DNA from: a bacterium
Lineage (GTDB): Bacteria > Krumholzibacteriota > Krumholzibacteriia > LZORAL124-64-63
NCBI GenBank assembly: GCA_016703265.1
Contig: JADJCK010000011.1
Coordinates: forward strand, 1 to 64,000
Length of the DNA stretch: 64,000 nt
Direction of reading: 5' to 3'
Shown: in pieces, positions 63,371 through 64,000 of the stretch
How the letters are laid out: each line of letters starts with the position of its first letter
How positions within the stretch are numbered: the stretch's first letter is position 1
The notes under the pieces: model-generated
What the model was told of the DNA's origin: nothing
What the model saw: the letters and a program-made list of their open reading frames with translations, nothing else
The model's database searches: none
Made by a program: the position numbers and the translations under genes

Positions 63371-64000
63371 TCAATCGGTGAACACCGTGCGCACCGCGCG
63401 CAGGCCCACCGTGTCGTCGGCCGATTCGGGATAGCGTGAAGAGCGGGCTGCGCCGCGGCAATCCTCGCTGCCGCCGTACCAGCTGCCGCCGCGCACCACG
63501 CGCTGCGTGCCGGTGGCCGGCCCGGCGGGGTCCAGGACCACGCCGTCGCCGTCGGCGTCCAGCACGCGGTAGTCGCCGTACCAGTCCCAGCACCATTCGG
63601 CCACGTTGCCGGCCAAGTCGAAGGCTCCGCGGGGGTCGGCCTGCTTCAGGCCGACCGCGCGCGTGCCGTGCGTCTCGCCGACAGCGAAGCTGCCGCAGTA
63701 CCAGGCCGCCGGCACCAGGGCCGGGTCGACGTTGCACACGCGCTCGGTCAGGTCGCCGGCCACGAACGCGGTCGTGGTGCCGGCGCGGGCCAGCATCTCC
63801 CACTCCGCCTCGGTGGGCAGGCGCCAGCCGTTCGCCTCGCGGTTCCAGGTCACGTTGCTGCCGTTCACGGTATAGGCAGGGGTCAGCCCGTCGGTCGTCG
63901 ACTGCGCATTGCACCAGGCCACGGCCTGCATCCAGCCGATGGTCTCGACCGGCAGGTCCGCGCCGGCGAAATGCGATGGTGCCCCGAGGCCGCGCGCCGC
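63371..64000 (-). CDS. Formylglycine-generating-enzyme-like (SUMF1-domain) protein, 5' part cut by window end
   Basis: 209 residues visible; the N-terminus lies beyond 64000. FGE-sulfatase domain: VETIGWMQAVAWCNAQS, WRLPTEAEWEMLARAGTTTAF, GAFDLAGNVAEWCWDWYGDYR, and RVVRGGSWYGGSEDCRGAARSSRYPES near the C-terminus. No sulfatase gene is in the window. The CxxxC-type Cys pair of true aerobic FGE is not evident; this could be a non-catalytic SUMF1 protein such as those linked to protein kinases or nitrate enzymes. Ends 70 nt before the DUF1624 gene, same strand. Confidence 0.85.
   Translation of the reverse strand, partial: AARGLGAPSHFAGADLPVETIGWMQAVAWCNAQSTTDGLTPAYTVNGSNVTWNREANGWRLPTEAEWEMLARAGTTTAFVAGDLTERVCNVDPALVPAAWYCGSFAVGETHGTRAVGLKQADPRGAFDLAGNVAEWCWDWYGDYRVLDADGDGVVLDPAGPATGTQRVVRGGSWYGGSEDCRGAARSSRYPESADDTVGLRAVRTVFTD

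Overview
The window looks like a chromosomal contig from a high-GC, uncultivated Gram-negative bacterium, most likely of the FCB group (Krumholzibacteriota/Eisenbacteria-like). The main clue is three large secreted proteins ending in a FlgD/T9SS-like module with the NPFNP signature. Also typical are a Sec-exported repeat-rich protein, a WD/BNR-repeat protein and a LolA-like protein. The taxonomic call is an inference; no rRNA or tRNA gene was found.

Layout. 1-11.9 kb: housekeeping and accessory genes broken by many single-base frameshifts: ftsH (5' partial), folP, cdaA, aroC (minus), an asparagine-synthase-like gene, a small monooxygenase, an M14 carboxypeptidase, an HDOD gene and a pilB/gspE ATPase. 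12.1-20.1 kb: a complete tryptophan operon with promoter, leader peptide, attenuator, trpE-G-D-CF-B-A and a terminal DAHP synthase gene. 20.5-26.6 kb: uncharacterised regulatory-looking genes (STAS/degenerate HD-GYP protein, BldC/excisionase-like HTH, membrane coiled-coil protein, orphan ORF). 26.6-37.6 kb: an alpha/beta-hydrolase-like protein lacking its nucleophile, a queuosine-tRNA mannosyltransferase homologue, a subtilase with beta-helix, a PPC-like secreted protein, queF and a secreted metalloprotease, closed by a 33-bp perfect inverted repeat. 37.7-42.3 kb: a minus-strand run (ygjP-like, HD, flavin oxidoreductase, queG, amrS). 42.4-45.9 kb: mscL, mtfA and a hybrid histidine kinase. 45.9-49.9 kb: exported BNR-repeat and LolA-like proteins. 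50.0-56.7 kb: purine/pyrimidine salvage (guaB, hpt, udk), tex and nupC. 56.7-64 kb: a beta-hydroxyacid dehydrogenase, a kynureninase-like enzyme, a complete IS with 27-bp terminal repeats, an S9 peptidase, a DUF1624-type membrane protein and a truncated formylglycine-generating-enzyme-like protein.

How genes work together. The trp genes are translationally coupled by 4- or 17-nt overlaps and preceded by a near-consensus promoter and a leader peptide with four Trp codons, followed by mutually exclusive hairpins. DAHP synthase ties the supply of the pathway's first step to the same control. QueF, QueG and the QTMAN homologue cover three steps of queuosine and mannosyl-queuosine formation. GuaB, Hpt, Udk and NupC form a salvage group.

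Caveat. Most frameshifts in the first 11 kb keep all downstream motifs and change frame by one base, so they look like sequencing or assembly errors rather than decay. The FtsH gene also lacks about 70 residues of the AAA lid.
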